A stretch of DNA of 64,000 nt. Source: Clostridia bacterium. GTDB lineage: Bacteria; Bacillota; Clostridia; Oscillospirales; Acutalibacteraceae. The stretch's first letter is position 1, and each line of letters begins with the position of its first letter. The notes under the pieces were generated by a model, which saw nothing but the letters and a program-made list of their open reading frames with translations, was not told the DNA's origin and made no database searches. The translations under genes and the position numbers were made by a program. Shown here one piece after another: positions 33,411 to 42,789 of this stretch. The DNA is taken from positions 1-64,000 of the forward strand of contig JAFXFF010000012.1 of the NCBI GenBank assembly GCA_017520705.1. The letters run 5' to 3'.

Positions 33411-36400
33411 ATGCTGCAACTGAAAAACATTACGAAAGTGTATGCCGCCGGCGACAATTCGGTGCAGGCGCTGAATGGCGTCAGCCTATCCTTCCGCCAC
33501 AACGAGTTTGTGTCCATTCTGGGCCAATCCGGCTGCGGTAAGACCACCCTGCTGAACATTGTGGGCGGCCTGGATCGCTACACCGACGGTGACCTGATTA
33601 TCAACGGCACCTCCACCAAACAGTTTAAGGACCGCGACTGGGACGCCTACCGCAATCACACCATCGGCTTTGTATTCCAAAGCTACAACCTCATCCCCCA
33701 CCAATCTGTGCTGCAAAACGTAGAACTGGCGCTGACCCTTTCCGGCGTGCCCAAGGCAGAGCGCCGTCGCCGCGCCAAAGCAGCACTGGAGCAGGTGGGT
33801 CTGGGGGACCAGCTGCGCAAGAAACCCAGCCAAATGTCCGGCGGTCAGATGCAGCGCGTGGCCATCGCCCGCGCCCTGGTCAACGACCCCGCCATCATCC
33901 TGGCGGATGAACCCACCGGTGCCTTGGATACGGAGACCAGTGTGCAGGTGATGGAGCTGCTCAAGGAAGTGGCCCGCGACCGCCTGGTGGTGATGGTAAC
34001 CCACAACCCCGATCTGGCAGAGACCTATTCCACCCGCATCATCCGTATGCTGGACGGCAAGATCACCGACGACAGCGCCCCCCTCACCGACGAAGAGGTG
34101 GCCGCCGAACGGGAACTGGAGCAGATGAAGACCACCGCCACCCGCAAGCTGCGGCGGCGGGAAAAGATGCCCTCTATGTCCTTTGCCACCTCCTTCGGCC
34201 TGTCGCTGAAAAACCTCTTCACCAAAAAAGGGCGCACCGCTCTGACCGCCTTTGCGGGTAGCATCGGCATCATCGGCATCGCCCTCATCAGCGCCGTATC
34301 CAACGGTATGACCGCCTACATCGACGCGGTGCAGGAGGACACCCTGTCCTCCTATCCTCTCACGCTGGAGGCCACCCACACGGATATGGGCAGCCTGCTC
34401 ACCGCCTTTATGGGTACCGCCGCCTCCCACGGGGAGCACGATAAAGACGCGGTCTATCAAAAATCGCTGCTGTACGACCTGGTCAATTCGCTGAACAATA
34501 TGAGCAGCACCGAAAACGACCTGAAGGCCTTCAAAAACTATTTGGAAGTGCATCTGGCAGACACCTCCGATAAAAACGAGCTGCGGGACGCCATCAACGG
34601 CATCCAGTATGGCTATGATCTGGAGCTGCTGGTGTACACCAAGAACGTGGACGGCACCATTCAGCGCTCCGACACCGAAAAGTTGCTGATGGACCTGATG
34701 GTGGAACATCTGCAGATGGATATGTCCGGGTTTATGTCCATGGGTGAGTCCTACGGATTCGGTGGGATGATGACCATGGGTTCCCCCCAGTTGTGGCAGG
34801 AGATGCTCCCCGGAAAAGACGGCGAGCTGATCAACCCCCTATTGCACAGCCAGTATGAGATCATCGACGGCGGCCGCTGGCCCGCCGCCTACAACGAGAT
34901 CGTGCTGGTGGTGGACGAGAAAAACGAGATCGACGATATGACCCTCTACGCTCTGGGCCTCAAGTCCAAGGCGGAGATGGACGCCCTGGCCGCCGCCTCC
35001 AAGGGGCAGACCACCATCGAAGTGGAAGAGAAGCACTGGACCTACGAGGAGATCCGCGCCATGGAATTCCGCGTAGTATTCCCCTTTGACTGCTACAGCT
35101 ACGATGAGGCCACCGGCCTGTACACCGATATGCGAGTAAACAAAAACGGTGAGGAAAATCTGCTGGGTCTGCAGTATCTCTACGACAACGCCCTGCCCCT
35201 TAAGGTCACCGGCATCATCCGCCCCAAGGAGGACGCCTCCTCCACCATGCTGTCTGGTAACATCGCCTACACCTCCGCCCTGACCGCCCACGTCATCGAG
35301 CAAGGCAAGGACGCCCCCGTCATTCAGGCGCAGATGGCCAACCCCGACGTGGACGTGACCACCGGCCTGCCCTTTAAGCCCACCTCCAACGCCATCACCG
35401 CCGAGGAATTCGGCGCCTACCTCACCACCCTGGACGAGGCCACCAAGGTGCAGATTTGGACCACTTACGTCTCCGCCATCTCCCCCGAATTGCTGAAGGA
35501 GAAGGTGGATCCCGTGATGGAGGCCACTCCCTTAGAGCAGATGAAAGCCACCCTAACGGCACTGTCCGCCCAGATGGATCCCCAGACCGCCGCCTATATC
35601 GCCCAGCTGGACGACGACGGCGTGAAAGCCTACTACCGCACCATGGTGGAGCAAGAGGAAACGAAGAAATTTGCCGTCGAGAAAAAGGCGGAATACAGCG
35701 AGAAGGCGGCCGCCGATATCGTGGCCGAGATGGTCAGCGTGCAGGCCTCCCTCACCGATGAGCAGCGTATGACCCTGTACAAGGCCGCCGAATTCATCCA
35801 ATACGTCAACAAGCTGGACGAGAACGGCAAGGCCAACGCCTACGTGGACATTCTGGTAGCCGACCAGATGGCCGCTTTGGTGGAACAGATCAACAATATG
35901 TCCCACGAGGACTTGGTAGCCTTTATCGAAAATCTGCTGCAGTCCGGTAGCCTGGAGGTCCCCGGCGACTATCAGCAGTACGTCAACCAACTGCTAGAAA
36001 AGGACGAAAAGAGCCTGAAGGAGACCTGCATCGGCCTCATTAAGAGTGACGTGATGCAGACCAAGGAGACCACCCGTGCGGAGATTCTGCAGGGCTTGGC
36101 GGACAAAGGCCTCTCTTCCCCCGTTATCATGGCGCAGGCCCTCTCCTCCTCCATCAGCACCTACACCATCGACCAGTTCGTCAACTACTACGATAACGTG
36201 CTGGCCTTCTCTGAAACCAACTACGAGGACATCCTGGTGACGCTGGGCAAGCTGGATCTGGACAGCCCCGCGACCATCAATATCTACGCCTCCTCCTTTG
36301 AAAACAAGGACATCATTGAGGCGGCCATCGCCGACTACAACGAGGGCAAGGACGAGCTGCAGCGCATCGTCTACACCGACTACGTGGGTCTGATGATGTC

Positions 36401-36830
36401 CTCCGTGACCACCATCATCAATGCCATCACCTACGTGCTGATTGCCTTCGTGGCCATCTCTCTCATCGTGTCCTCCATTATGATCGGTGTCATCACCCTC
36501 ATCTCGGTGCAGGAGCGCACCAAGGAGATCGGTATTCTCCGCGCCATCGGTGCCTCCAAGCGCAATGTGTCCAGTATGTTCAACGCCGAGACGGTGATCA
36601 TCGGCTTCACCGCCGGTCTGCTGGGTGTGCTCATCACCTACCTGCTGTGCATCCCCATCAATATCATTCTGTACGCTCTCACCGACATTCCCAACCTCAA
36701 GGCCATCCTGCCCACCGAGGCGGCGGTGATCCTGGTGATTATCAGCGTGGTGCTGACCCTGTTTGCCGGCATCATCCCCTCCCGCTCCGCGGCCAAGAAG
36801 GATCCTGTGGTAGCATTGAGAACCGAGTAA
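33411..36830 (+). CDS. MacB/FtsX-type ABC transporter, ATPase and permease in one chain
   Basis: 1139 residues, ATG 33411. Residues 1-225 are a LolD/MacB-type ATPase ([51 protein letters not shown]). A first transmembrane helix lies near 270-295 ([20 protein letters not shown]). An unusually large extracytoplasmic region of about 690 residues follows, then three C-terminal helices (about 990-1130) with the FtsX-type stretch [19 protein letters not shown]. It probably exports peptides or lipids, or acts as a mechanotransmission ABC protein. No partner gene is adjacent. It is transcribed away from the small membrane gene, and a TATAAT lies at 33356-33361 without a convincing -35. Confidence 0.93.
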   Translation: MLQLKNITKVYAAGDNSVQALNGVSLSFRHNEFVSILGQSGCGKTTLLNIVGGLDRYTDGDLIINGTSTKQFKDRDWDAYRNHTIGFVFQSYNLIPHQSVLQNVELALTLSGVPKAERRRRAKAALEQVGLGDQLRKKPSQMSGGQMQRVAIARALVNDPAIILADEPTGALDTETSVQVMELLKEVARDRLVVMVTHNPDLAETYSTRIIRMLDGKITDDSAPLTDEEVAAERELEQMKTTATRKLRRREKMPSMSFATSFGLSLKNLFTKKGRTALTAFAGSIGIIGIALISAVSNGMTAYIDAVQEDTLSSYPLTLEATHTDMGSLLTAFMGTAASHGEHDKDAVYQKSLLYDLVNSLNNMSSTENDLKAFKNYLEVHLADTSDKNELRDAINGIQYGYDLELLVYTKNVDGTIQRSDTEKLLMDLMVEHLQMDMSGFMSMGESYGFGGMMTMGSPQLWQEMLPGKDGELINPLLHSQYEIIDGGRWPAAYNEIVLVVDEKNEIDDMTLYALGLKSKAEMDALAAASKGQTTIEVEEKHWTYEEIRAMEFRVVFPFDCYSYDEATGLYTDMRVNKNGEENLLGLQYLYDNALPLKVTGIIRPKEDASSTMLSGNIAYTSALTAHVIEQGKDAPVIQAQMANPDVDVTTGLPFKPTSNAITAEEFGAYLTTLDEATKVQIWTTYVSAISPELLKEKVDPVMEATPLEQMKATLTALSAQMDPQTAAYIAQLDDDGVKAYYRTMVEQEETKKFAVEKKAEYSEKAAADIVAEMVSVQASLTDEQRMTLYKAAEFIQYVNKLDENGKANAYVDILVADQMAALVEQINNMSHEDLVAFIENLLQSGSLEVPGDYQQYVNQLLEKDEKSLKETCIGLIKSDVMQTKETTRAEILQGLADKGLSSPVIMAQALSSSISTYTIDQFVNYYDNVLAFSETNYEDILVTLGKLDLDSPATINIYASSFENKDIIEAAIADYNEGKDELQRIVYTDYVGLMMSSVTTIINAITYVLIAFVAISLIVSSIMIGVITLISVQERTKEIGILRAIGASKRNVSSMFNAETVIIGFTAGLLGVLITYLLCIPINIILYALTDIPNLKAILPTEAAVILVIISVVLTLFAGIIPSRSAAKKDPVVALRTE

Positions 36831-36838
36831 ACGTTACG

Positions 36839-36875
36839 AAAACCGCCTGTGGCCTGCGCCATAGGCGGTTTTTTC
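36839..36875 (+). terminator. terminator of the MacB/FtsX-like gene
   Basis: AAAACCGCCTGTGGC / GCCATAGGCGGTTTTTT hairpin with T6, 9 bp after the stop. Confidence 0.92.
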
Positions 36876-36876
36876 C

Positions 36877-36905
36877 TTTACATCCTCATCGTGCCGTGCT
36901 ATAAT
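36877..36905 (+). promoter_or_regulatory. promoter of the MATE gene
   Basis: TTTACA (36877-36882) and TATAAT (36900-36905), 17-bp spacer, directly after the preceding terminator. Confidence 0.82.
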
Positions 36906-36936
36906 GGTCGCAATCTGGCGAAAGGAGGCGTGTGCC

Positions 36937-38295
36937 GTGTCCGCTAAAAACCAAGCCCTGATCCAAGGCTCCATCTGGAAGGCGATGGTACTGTTTGCTA
37001 TGCCGGTGTTTCTCAGCAACCTGTTCCAGCAGCTGTACAACACCTTTGACGCTTGGTGCGTAGGCAATTACATCAACGACAATGCCTTGGCGGCGGTCAG
37101 CTCCTCCGGCAGTCTCATTTTTATGTTCGTCAGCTTCTTCAACGGCTTGGCCATGGGTGCCGGCGTGGTGATCGCCCGCGCCTACGGCGCCAGAGAATAC
37201 GACGTGATGCAAAAGACCATCCACACCGCCATCGTCTTCGGCTTGGCGGCAGGCGCTCTCCTCACCGTGCTGGGCGTAGGCTTCACCCCCACCGTCCTGC
37301 GGTGGATGGGCACTCCCTCGGAGGTGCTCCCCCAGTCCATCGAGTATTTCCGTTTCTACTTTTTGGGCGCCATCTTCACGGTGATGTACAATATGTTTGT
37401 AGGCATTTTCCACGCCGTGGGCGACAGCCGCCATCCTTTCTACTATTTGATTATTTCCACCTGCATCAACATCGGTCTGGATATGCTGTTTGTGGCAGGT
37501 CTGGGCTTAGGCGTGGGCGCCGCCGCCTTCGCCACCACCCTCTCTCAGGGTGTCAGCGCCCTCCTCTGCTTCCTCCACATCCTGCGGGTGGATGCCCCCT
37601 ATCGGGTCACCCTGCGTCACATCCGTTTTCATAAGGACCGTCTATGGGATATCCTGCGCTACGGTGTGCCCTCGGGTATACAAAACAGCGTCATCTCCAT
37701 CGCCAACGTGGTGGTGCAAGCCAATATCAACGATTTCGGCAAGGACGCTATGGCGGGTTGCGGCTCCTATTCCAAACTGGAGGGCTTTGCGTTTCTTCCG
37801 GTCACCTGCTTCAGCCAGGCCCTCGCCACCTTTGTGGGGCAGAATTTGGGGGCCGGCAAGCACAAACGGGTGATGAAAGGCGTGGCCTTCGGCACATTGT
37901 GCAGCTGCGCCATGGCCCAAGCGATAGGTCTGCTGTCCCACCTCTTCGCCCCGTCCCTCATTCGCTTTTTCGGTGCTTCGGAGGATGCCGTAACCTTCGG
38001 CACTCAACACATGCGTACCGTCTGCCTGTTCTATTGCTTGATGGCCTTCTCCCATTGCATCGCCGGCGTGCTCCGCGGCGCGGGCAAGGCCACGGTGCCG
38101 ATGGTGATCATGCTGTGCTGCTGGTGCGTGTTCCGCGTCTCCTATATCACGGTGGCGGTACGGTTCATCCCTCAGCTTACCACCGTGTCCTGGGCCTATC
38201 CCCTCTCCTGGACCCTCAGCGCCCTCATCTTCCTCATCTATTTCCTCAAGGCGGATTGGATTCATACCTTTGATAAGCAAAAGCAAAAGGCTTGA
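36937..38295 (+). CDS. MATE family efflux transporter
   Basis: 452 residues starting with GTG 36937, 8 nt after AAAGGAGG. Twelve hydrophobic segments and the MATE/NorM pattern are present: MPVFLSNLFQQLYNTFDAWCVG near the N-terminus, GAGVVIARAYGARE, GIFHAVGDSRHPFYYL, FVGQNLGAGKHKRV and GVLRGAGKATVPMVI. It exports cationic drugs or metabolites by Na+ or H+ antiport; the substrate is not inferable. The stop codon lies inside the stem of its own terminator. Confidence 0.94.
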   Translation: MSAKNQALIQGSIWKAMVLFAMPVFLSNLFQQLYNTFDAWCVGNYINDNALAAVSSSGSLIFMFVSFFNGLAMGAGVVIARAYGAREYDVMQKTIHTAIVFGLAAGALLTVLGVGFTPTVLRWMGTPSEVLPQSIEYFRFYFLGAIFTVMYNMFVGIFHAVGDSRHPFYYLIISTCINIGLDMLFVAGLGLGVGAAAFATTLSQGVSALLCFLHILRVDAPYRVTLRHIRFHKDRLWDILRYGVPSGIQNSVISIANVVVQANINDFGKDAMAGCGSYSKLEGFAFLPVTCFSQALATFVGQNLGAGKHKRVMKGVAFGTLCSCAMAQAIGLLSHLFAPSLIRFFGASEDAVTFGTQHMRTVCLFYCLMAFSHCIAGVLRGAGKATVPMVIMLCCWCVFRVSYITVAVRFIPQLTTVSWAYPLSWTLSALIFLIYFLKADWIHTFDKQKQKA

Positions 38296-38315
38296 CCGTT
38301 TCGGTCAAGCCTTTT
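38285..38315 (+). terminator. terminator overlapping the MATE stop codon
   Basis: AAAAGGCTTGACCG / CGGTCAAGCCTTTT hairpin with a T4 tail. The same GACCG/CGGTC core recurs in the spoVAC-side terminator at 44837-44879. Confidence 0.85.
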
Positions 38316-38385
38316 CTAGTTTGCGGGACGTCGAGGGCGCCGACGCCGAGGACAAACCCCTCTGCTGCTGTCAACTTAGGACCTA

Positions 38386-40197
38386 TTACTTTTTTAACAA
38401 GGGCAATTCCGTTATCCTAAGTTTAGCACAGCCATACGGAATCAGCTCCATTTGCTTTTCATCGGAAATGGGCTCTGTGGAAATGGGGATTTTGGCGCAA
38501 ACGGTGTCATATCTTTCTTCATATCCCCAATCGATTTGCTGTAATTTGGCTTTTATTACTACAGGCGGGTTGTTGGCAGAAAACGGAATATCGGATACTC
38601 CATTTGTGATGACTGAAACATCCTCAGAAGAAAAGCCATAATTCCATGCACTTTGAGGAATCAACTCATAGTCACAATAGGGATATTTATGAATTACACA
38701 GTCTCTTACATATTCGTGCATTTTTGTTGTATATTGGATCGGAAGCGAGAAAATCAGTGTTCCACACTTAACTGCATTCAGTCCGTGGGGGCGCTTTTCA
38801 AAATACGGAACCGTTTCAAATTCAACAAGGATCTCACTTTCGCCGCTCTTTACGTCAAAACGCAGATCGCTTCCTTCACAGGTGTTCCCATTGATTTTTA
38901 CGTTTTCAGCAAAGGAAGGAACGCGTACAATAAAAGTAAAATCTTTGTCAGATGCTATTTTATATTTCGCACGGTTTTTAAACGGATATTCCGTTTCAAG
39001 AATAATGTGCACACCGTCAGCATGAAGTTCGCTCGGTATCATCATCGAATTGATAATAGTATTATCGTTATGCATAAAAGCGGATAACGCAAACTTTGGC
39101 CACCCTTGATTGAAATTAGCGGTACAGCAGCCGTAGTTTGGTTCAAGCCCAAACAAGTGTGCTTCTGTCGCATTGGTACCAAAGATGGGATTGCCGTGAA
39201 ACTTTTGGCACGAAATTTGATTGCTCATCTGGACATACTGATGGGTCCACATATCTTCACTAAGCGTTGCCGGCAATGCATTAAATGCAAGAACTTCTAA
39301 TCGTTCCGCCCATTTCCTGTCACCGGTATAGGCATACAACAGTTCATACGAATACATTTGCTCTACGATGGCGCATAGTTCGGTACCTTGAATGGCACTG
39401 AGACCGGATAGGCACTCGTCGCCGGTAAAGCTTTCATACACCGTTCCGTTATACTGATCCAAGACACTACGCAGATAGTCTGCGTTATCGGTATAAGGCT
39501 TGTCCAGAATATCGCAACTGACAGCCTCACTTTTGAGCATCATAGCGATATTGACAATGTGGGTTTCCAATTTCCAATGATTGACCGGCCGTTTCCACAT
39601 CTCAACAAAATCGTTATAGTCGGCTCCCTGCTCTCTCAAAATTTTTGCAAGTTCCTTTAACCAGTCTTCTTTGTATCGCTTATATGTAAATTGAATTGCG
39701 ATAAAGGTTTCAAACCAGCGGAATTTTCCCCAACTAAAAAGTTCAATCGAACCGTTTTTCAGTAGTTCATAATAGTTTTTTAGGATATCATAAACAACCA
39801 AAGGTATTCTCTCGTCACCTGAGCATTCGTAATACACAACAAGAACCTTTGAAATCAGTTGAACTGCCCAAGTATCATAGGTTTTTATCTTATCTTCATC
39901 ACACGGGCAGATCCATCCGCTGTCTTTCTGAGAAGAAACGATGGCATCTATGTATTTCTTTGCTCTGGATACCATATCCTCATTTTCTAAAAGATAGGCA
40001 AGCGGTATAAAACCATCCAGCCAATAGGGTACTCTTTCCCATCCCTCTTTATCTCCGCCTATCCATGCGCTATCGCGGATATCGGGCCAGATTTTATCGA
40101 GATTTCCCGATAAACCTTCTGCTTGAATTTCGAGTTGACGCTTGAGCCATCCTTTTGGTTTGATTTCTTTTGCGGTATAAAAGTCCCATTTGTTCAT
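38386..40197 (-). CDS. GH127-type (DUF1680) beta-L-arabinofuranosidase-like protein
   Basis: 603 residues from ATG 40197 (AGAGGTG). DUF1680 features: WLKRQLEIQAEGLSGNLDKIWPDI, an alpha/alpha-barrel with YWLDGFIPLAYLLEN, DQYNGTVYESFTGDECLSG, the segment MSNQISCQKFHGNPIFGTN, and the paired cysteines of EPNYGCCTANFNQGWPKF, where GH127 enzymes place the zinc-bound nucleophilic Cys. No signal peptide, so cytoplasmic. It would remove terminal beta-L-arabinofuranose from pectin- or extensin-type glycans. Divergent from an AraC regulator that probably controls it. Codon usage is markedly AT-richer than in the flanking genes. Confidence 0.9.
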   Translation of the reverse strand: MNKWDFYTAKEIKPKGWLKRQLEIQAEGLSGNLDKIWPDIRDSAWIGGDKEGWERVPYWLDGFIPLAYLLENEDMVSRAKKYIDAIVSSQKDSGWICPCDEDKIKTYDTWAVQLISKVLVVYYECSGDERIPLVVYDILKNYYELLKNGSIELFSWGKFRWFETFIAIQFTYKRYKEDWLKELAKILREQGADYNDFVEMWKRPVNHWKLETHIVNIAMMLKSEAVSCDILDKPYTDNADYLRSVLDQYNGTVYESFTGDECLSGLSAIQGTELCAIVEQMYSYELLYAYTGDRKWAERLEVLAFNALPATLSEDMWTHQYVQMSNQISCQKFHGNPIFGTNATEAHLFGLEPNYGCCTANFNQGWPKFALSAFMHNDNTIINSMMIPSELHADGVHIILETEYPFKNRAKYKIASDKDFTFIVRVPSFAENVKINGNTCEGSDLRFDVKSGESEILVEFETVPYFEKRPHGLNAVKCGTLIFSLPIQYTTKMHEYVRDCVIHKYPYCDYELIPQSAWNYGFSSEDVSVITNGVSDIPFSANNPPVVIKAKLQQIDWGYEERYDTVCAKIPISTEPISDEKQMELIPYGCAKLRITELPLLKK

Positions 40198-40216
40198 GAC
40201 GATCACCTCTTTATTT

Positions 40217-40244
40217 ATTTTATCACACCCAAAGTATCGTTCAA
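40217..40244 (-). promoter_or_regulatory. promoter of the GH127 gene
   Basis: TTGAAC (40239-40244) and TAAAAT (40217-40222), minus strand, 16-bp spacer, 19 bp upstream of the start. It faces the AraC promoter. Confidence 0.65.
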
Positions 40245-40266
40245 ATAGTTAAAATACCTTACTTGA

Positions 40267-40295
40267 TTGACAATATCACACATTCTTGATATAAT
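40267..40295 (+). promoter_or_regulatory. promoter of the AraC-type regulator gene
   Basis: TTGACA (40267-40272) and TATAAT (40290-40295), 17-bp spacer, 16 bp before the start codon. The short divergent region is a natural site for regulator binding. Confidence 0.82.
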
Positions 40296-40311
40296 TCATT
40301 TTGGTGATGAT

Positions 40312-41067
40312 ATGTACGGTATTGATCTAAATAAAGGCATTAACTATTTTTCTTCTTCTCTTCGCTTTTTTGCGCCCAAAGAATACCATGTGGACCGTTT
40401 TTGCAAAGATGACGTGCTATTGCTTGTCTATGATGGTGTTTTACGATTCAGCGAAGATGGTGTTATGCACGAAATACATTCAGGCGAATACCATATTCAA
40501 AGGCACGATTCGGTACAAAAAGGAGTCTTACCCAGCGATTCACCAAAATATTTATACGTGCATTTTTACGCCGAGTGGGAGGAAAACAGTATACTCCCCA
40601 AAAGCGGTGGCTTTGATTACGTGCGCCTAAAACCAAAGATGGAAGAATTGAACTATTTATGCCATAACCATTTCCCATATATTATCCAGGCCTCTAAATT
40701 TTACGAAATACTGTCAAGCCTCTGTACGTTTCCATTTGTTGCTACTACCGCAAACAGAATGGCTGAATACATCCATCAAAATTATCGTAATCCAATCAGT
40801 ATCGATATGCTGTGCAAAGAATTTTCCTTCAGTAAAAATCATATCATCAATATATTTAAAAAAGATTTTGGGCAAACACCCATTTCCTATCTGAACTCGA
40901 TAAGAATAAGCAGGGCTGAAGAATTACTTATTACAACTTCGGATTCTATAGAAAGCATTTCATACGATTGCGGGTATCGTAATTACTCGCATTTTTACCG
41001 ACAATTTATCCATAAAAACAGAATTTCTCCCGAAGAATTCCGCATACGAAAACGTTTAGGCGAATAA
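40312..41067 (+). CDS. AraC-family transcriptional regulator
   Basis: 251 residues from ATG 40312, chosen because the upstream part of the frame contains the -10 and a GGTGAT lies just before it. The N-terminal 140 residues form a cupin-like sensor (YHVDRFCKDDVLLLVYDGVL, GEYHIQRHDSVQKG). The C-terminal two helix-turn-helix motifs are intact (SIDMLCKEFSFSKNHIINIFKKDFG, SIESISYDCGYRNYSHFYRQF). It most likely activates the divergent GH127 gene in response to an arabinose-type sugar. The effector is unproven. Confidence 0.92.
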   Translation: MYGIDLNKGINYFSSSLRFFAPKEYHVDRFCKDDVLLLVYDGVLRFSEDGVMHEIHSGEYHIQRHDSVQKGVLPSDSPKYLYVHFYAEWEENSILPKSGGFDYVRLKPKMEELNYLCHNHFPYIIQASKFYEILSSLCTFPFVATTANRMAEYIHQNYRNPISIDMLCKEFSFSKNHIINIFKKDFGQTPISYLNSIRISRAEELLITTSDSIESISYDCGYRNYSHFYRQFIHKNRISPEEFRIRKRLGE

Positions 41068-41068
41068 C

Positions 41069-41103
41069 GAACGGAGGGCAACCTTGGTTGCCCTCCGTTT
41101 GTT
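41069..41103 (+). terminator. terminator of the AraC regulator gene
   Basis: ACGGAGGGCAACC / GGTTGCCCTCCGT hairpin followed by TTGTT, right after the stop. Confidence 0.85.
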
Positions 41104-41255
41104 AAAACAACGTCGTTATCCAACAAATAACCCCATACACCACACTCGCCACCGTGCCGTACACGATCACAGGCCCGGCAATGGTAAACATCTTCACACC
41201 AACCCCAAGGACAAACCCCTCGCTCTTAAACTCGAGGCAGGGCTGACCACGGAAG
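41102..41255 (-). pseudogene. spoVAC: truncated, frameshifted duplicate of the spoVAC 3' end
   Basis: About 155 bp matching 44878-45033: the translated tail EFKSEGFVLGVGVKMFTIAG followed by PVIVYGTVASVVYGV is nearly identical to the end of the intact spoVAC. Similarity stops abruptly at ...ctgaccacggaa. Before EFKSEGF the copy lacks two bases (ctcgaggcagg against ctcgatggcagg), so the frame is broken. There is no start or SD. It is a remnant, in direct orientation to the intact gene 3.8 kb away. Confidence 0.85.
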
Positions 41256-41287
41256 TGACATCCCCACGTTGCACCAGAGATTGAAAA

Positions 41288-41324
41288 TGGCGGCAGAGAT
41301 GCAAAATGACATCTCTGCCGCCAT
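41288..41324 (-). terminator. terminator of the VTT-acyltransferase / YfcC operon
   Basis: GGCGGCAGAGATGTCA / TGCATCTCTGCCGCC hairpin with a short T-rich tail on the minus strand, 4 bp after the transporter stop. Confidence 0.8.
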
Positions 41325-41328
41325 AAAT

Positions 41329-42777
41329 TTAATATCCGATCAGAACGCCAAAGTACAAAACAGCCACAGAAACAGCAAACAACAGCATCTGCAGTTTCCA
41401 CGTCCATTTCAACCACTTCCAGTAAGACACGTTCGCCATAGACAAACCAATCAGCAACACAGGATTCGTCGGCAGGAGTACATCCGTAAAGCCGTCTGCC
41501 ATACAATAGGTCAAAATGACCAATGTGGGTGAGACACCCAACGCGTTGGTAATCGGTAGGACAATGGGCATAACCAGGAAAATTTTTGCCGATGCCGAGC
41601 CAATGAACAGCTGTAGGAACAAAATCAGGGCATAAATCAAAAGGATTGTGACAAACTGACCCTTTCCAACCAAAGACTGCAACACCGCATTCATAACCGT
41701 ATCGAGAATATTGCTCTCAACCATCACCAGCTTCACCGAGGAAGCCAATGCGATCATAACCACAGCCGGAAGCATTGCAACGGCTCCCTGCGAGAAGTAG
41801 GACAGCACTCTCCGGAAGTTTTTGCACACGATCTGTCCCGCAATCAAACCGGAAATTAAAAAACTTGCAGCAAGGATCGGAATAGCAAAGCCGGAAATGG
41901 CCCGAATACAGGCAATCGCCACCAGCAACGCACCCTGAACCGCAAAGAATACGGCATACACGCGAAATATATTCTCCCGTTCCTGCGGCTCTTCTTCTTG
42001 ATGGAAAATCTGGTTTTCACGCTTTTTCTGATCCTGCTCATAGGTGGGAGAGAGCCGAGGATTCTGCTGGATTTTTTTCAGATACCCTAACAGAAACACG
42101 CACAACACAAGATAGACAATCACAAAGAATACCACTCTAAGCCAAATGCCGGAAGAAACCGGTATTCCCGCCAGTTGGGCGGCGGTGCCTACAGAAAACG
42201 GATTGGTGATAGCCGTAGAAAAGCCGAAACATGCAGCCATCAAGCAAGCACCCAATCCCACCATCGTATCCATCTGTAGGGACAGCATGAATACGATGAT
42301 CAGCGGCAGCAGCGTTACCAGCTCTTCAAACATACCAAACAGACTGCCGAAGAGCATAAAAAGCAGTATCATTATGCACACAACCGGACCACCGCTGTCC
42401 CGCAAGCGACGCATAATGAATTCAATAAAGGTCCTAATGCCGCCGGTCTTGTCCAGCAGATTGAACACGCCACTCATCACCAGCAGGAATATGCTGATCA
42501 TAACAATGGCCAGTCCATCCTCCGAGGCAAACACCCGAATCGGTGCCGTGATCACACGCCAAGGTGCGATCCCATCCACTTCTCCCGCCTGATATGTATC
42601 GGGAATAATATTTTGGTCTGCATCTCTTTCAAATGCTCCCTGAGGAATGAAATAAGAAAGTGATCCGCAGAAACACAGAACCGCCAGCAACAGAGCTGTC
42701 ACCGTCACAAAGGAACGGACGCTGATGCTCGAACAGGCACCGCGTTGCTCTGTTTTTTCCCTCTCTTTTGTATGGAT
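41329..42777 (-). CDS. YfcC/DcuC-type transporter, apparent AUC start
   Basis: About 482 residues and 12 hydrophobic helices. YfcC-family features: GSLSYFIPQGAFERD, the cluster GMFEELVTLLPLIIVFM, GACLMAACFGFSTAITNPFSVG, ILTYCMADGFTDVLLPTNPVL and a Glu/Gln-rich cytoplasmic loop. It probably moves dicarboxylates, amino acids or fatty acids. There is no ATG, GTG or TTG in frame between the upstream gene's stop (42790) and a GTG at 42708 that lacks an SD and would cut the N-terminus. A strong GGAGG stands 7 nt before an in-frame ATC at 42775-42777, and the intervening HTKEREKTEQRGACSSISV is a plausible cytoplasmic N-terminus. Confidence 0.85.
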   Translation of the reverse strand: MHTKEREKTEQRGACSSISVRSFVTVTALLLAVLCFCGSLSYFIPQGAFERDADQNIIPDTYQAGEVDGIAPWRVITAPIRVFASEDGLAIVMISIFLLVMSGVFNLLDKTGGIRTFIEFIMRRLRDSGGPVVCIMILLFMLFGSLFGMFEELVTLLPLIIVFMLSLQMDTMVGLGACLMAACFGFSTAITNPFSVGTAAQLAGIPVSSGIWLRVVFFVIVYLVLCVFLLGYLKKIQQNPRLSPTYEQDQKKRENQIFHQEEEPQERENIFRVYAVFFAVQGALLVAIACIRAISGFAIPILAASFLISGLIAGQIVCKNFRRVLSYFSQGAVAMLPAVVMIALASSVKLVMVESNILDTVMNAVLQSLVGKGQFVTILLIYALILFLQLFIGSASAKIFLVMPIVLPITNALGVSPTLVILTYCMADGFTDVLLPTNPVLLIGLSMANVSYWKWLKWTWKLQMLLFAVSVAVLYFGVLIGY

Positions 42778-42789
42778 AACAATTCCTCC

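Noticed and set aside
38335..38365. 14-bp match (aggacaaacccctc) between the region after MATE and the spoVAC remnant
   Set aside because: Too short to call a third copy; noted only as a possible recombination scar.
41102..41506. 134-codon frame ending in the SpoVAC-like tail
   Set aside because: Only the last about 50 residues resemble SpoVAC; the remainder is antisense to a transporter gene and crosses a terminator, so it is a gene remnant.
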